Shown here: piece after piece, positions 5,538 through 5,617 of the stretch
Layout of the letters: the number at the start of each line of letters is the position of its first letter
How positions within the stretch are numbered: position 1 is the stretch's first letter
Source: CAZDDA01 sp964568045
Lineage (GTDB): Bacteria; Bipolaricaulota; Bipolaricaulia; UBA7950; UBA9294
Direction: 5' to 3'
Assembly (NCBI GenBank): GCA_964568045.1
Contig: CAZMOL010000089.1
Coordinates: 1 to 5,617, forward strand
DNA length: 5,617 bases
Notes under the pieces: model-generated
Seen by the model: the letters and a program-made list of their open reading frames with translations, nothing else
What the model was told of the DNA's origin: nothing
Databases searched by the model: none
Program-made: the position numbers and the translations under genes

Positions 5538-5617
5538 ATGAACTCATCCTCCCGTGATCACACCAGGCTTTTGAAAAGGCTTTATGAGGAATACACTCGC
5601 CATGCGCCGGCATCGGC
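5538..5617 (+). CDS. 5' end of an unidentified gene, cut by the window edge
   Basis: An ATG at 5538 opens the only one of the three plus frames free of stops to the edge. The 26 visible residues begin MNSSSRDHTRLLKRLYEEYT and read as an amphipathic helix. AAAGGAG (5519-5525) is upstream, with a rather long 12-nt spacer. Same direction as the galT-like gene, 265 bp after it. A position after galT makes a sugar kinase (galactokinase, or an aminoglycoside-phosphotransferase-fold sugar kinase, whose first helix can look similar) a reasonable guess. Too few residues are present to assign it. Confidence 0.6.
   Translation, partial: MNSSSRDHTRLLKRLYEEYTRHAPAS

Noticed and set aside
1..5617. CRISPR arrays, tRNA or rRNA genes, insertion sequences, attachment sites
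   Set aside because: No repeat-spacer pattern, tRNA-like fold, transposase gene or long terminal inverted repeats were seen.

Overview
This is a bacterial window with a moderately high GC content. It has two divergent transcription units around a regulatory gap of about 200 bp (4037-4243). Shine-Dalgarno sites, sigma70-type promoters, GTG and TTG starts and an SPase-type signal peptide all fit bacteria. The phylum cannot be fixed from the sequence. The gene set (CUT1 sugar importer, DeoR repressor, GT4 sucrose-phosphate-synthase-like enzyme, class I GalT-like enzyme) would suit a sugar-fermenting lineage such as Thermotogota, Chloroflexota, Spirochaetota or Bipolaricaulota, but that is a guess.

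Leftward unit, read from 4036 down to 3 and probably continuing out of the window: a DeoR-family sugar-responsive regulator (3260-4036), a GT4 glycosyltransferase of the sucrose-phosphate synthase type (2053-3273), a uridine-kinase-like P-loop kinase (1255-2046), and a CUT1-type sugar-binding protein (3-1262). Spacing is operon-like: 14 bp overlap, 6 bp gap, 8 bp overlap. A strong promoter (TTGACA, 17 bp, TAAATT) lies directly upstream of the regulator. The permease genes for the binding protein are expected just beyond the left edge.

Rightward unit: a promoter with a perfect TATAAT drives a 342-aa galactose-1-phosphate uridylyltransferase-like protein (4244-5272). A 265-bp gap without a convincing intact gene follows, and then the first 26 codons of a further gene (5538 to the edge).

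Together the genes suggest a sugar uptake and sugar-nucleotide module: import by an ABC transporter, phosphorylation by an unusual uridine-kinase-like enzyme, glycosyl transfer from an NDP-sugar, and nucleotide-sugar exchange by the GalT-like enzyme, with the DeoR protein as a likely shared regulator. The substrate is unknown. The points most worth a second look are a repeated YTAGCGA(G) motif at both divergent promoters, a likely frameshift near the kinase C-terminus, the pairing of a biosynthetic-type GT4 enzyme with an import operon, and a possible gene remnant after galT.
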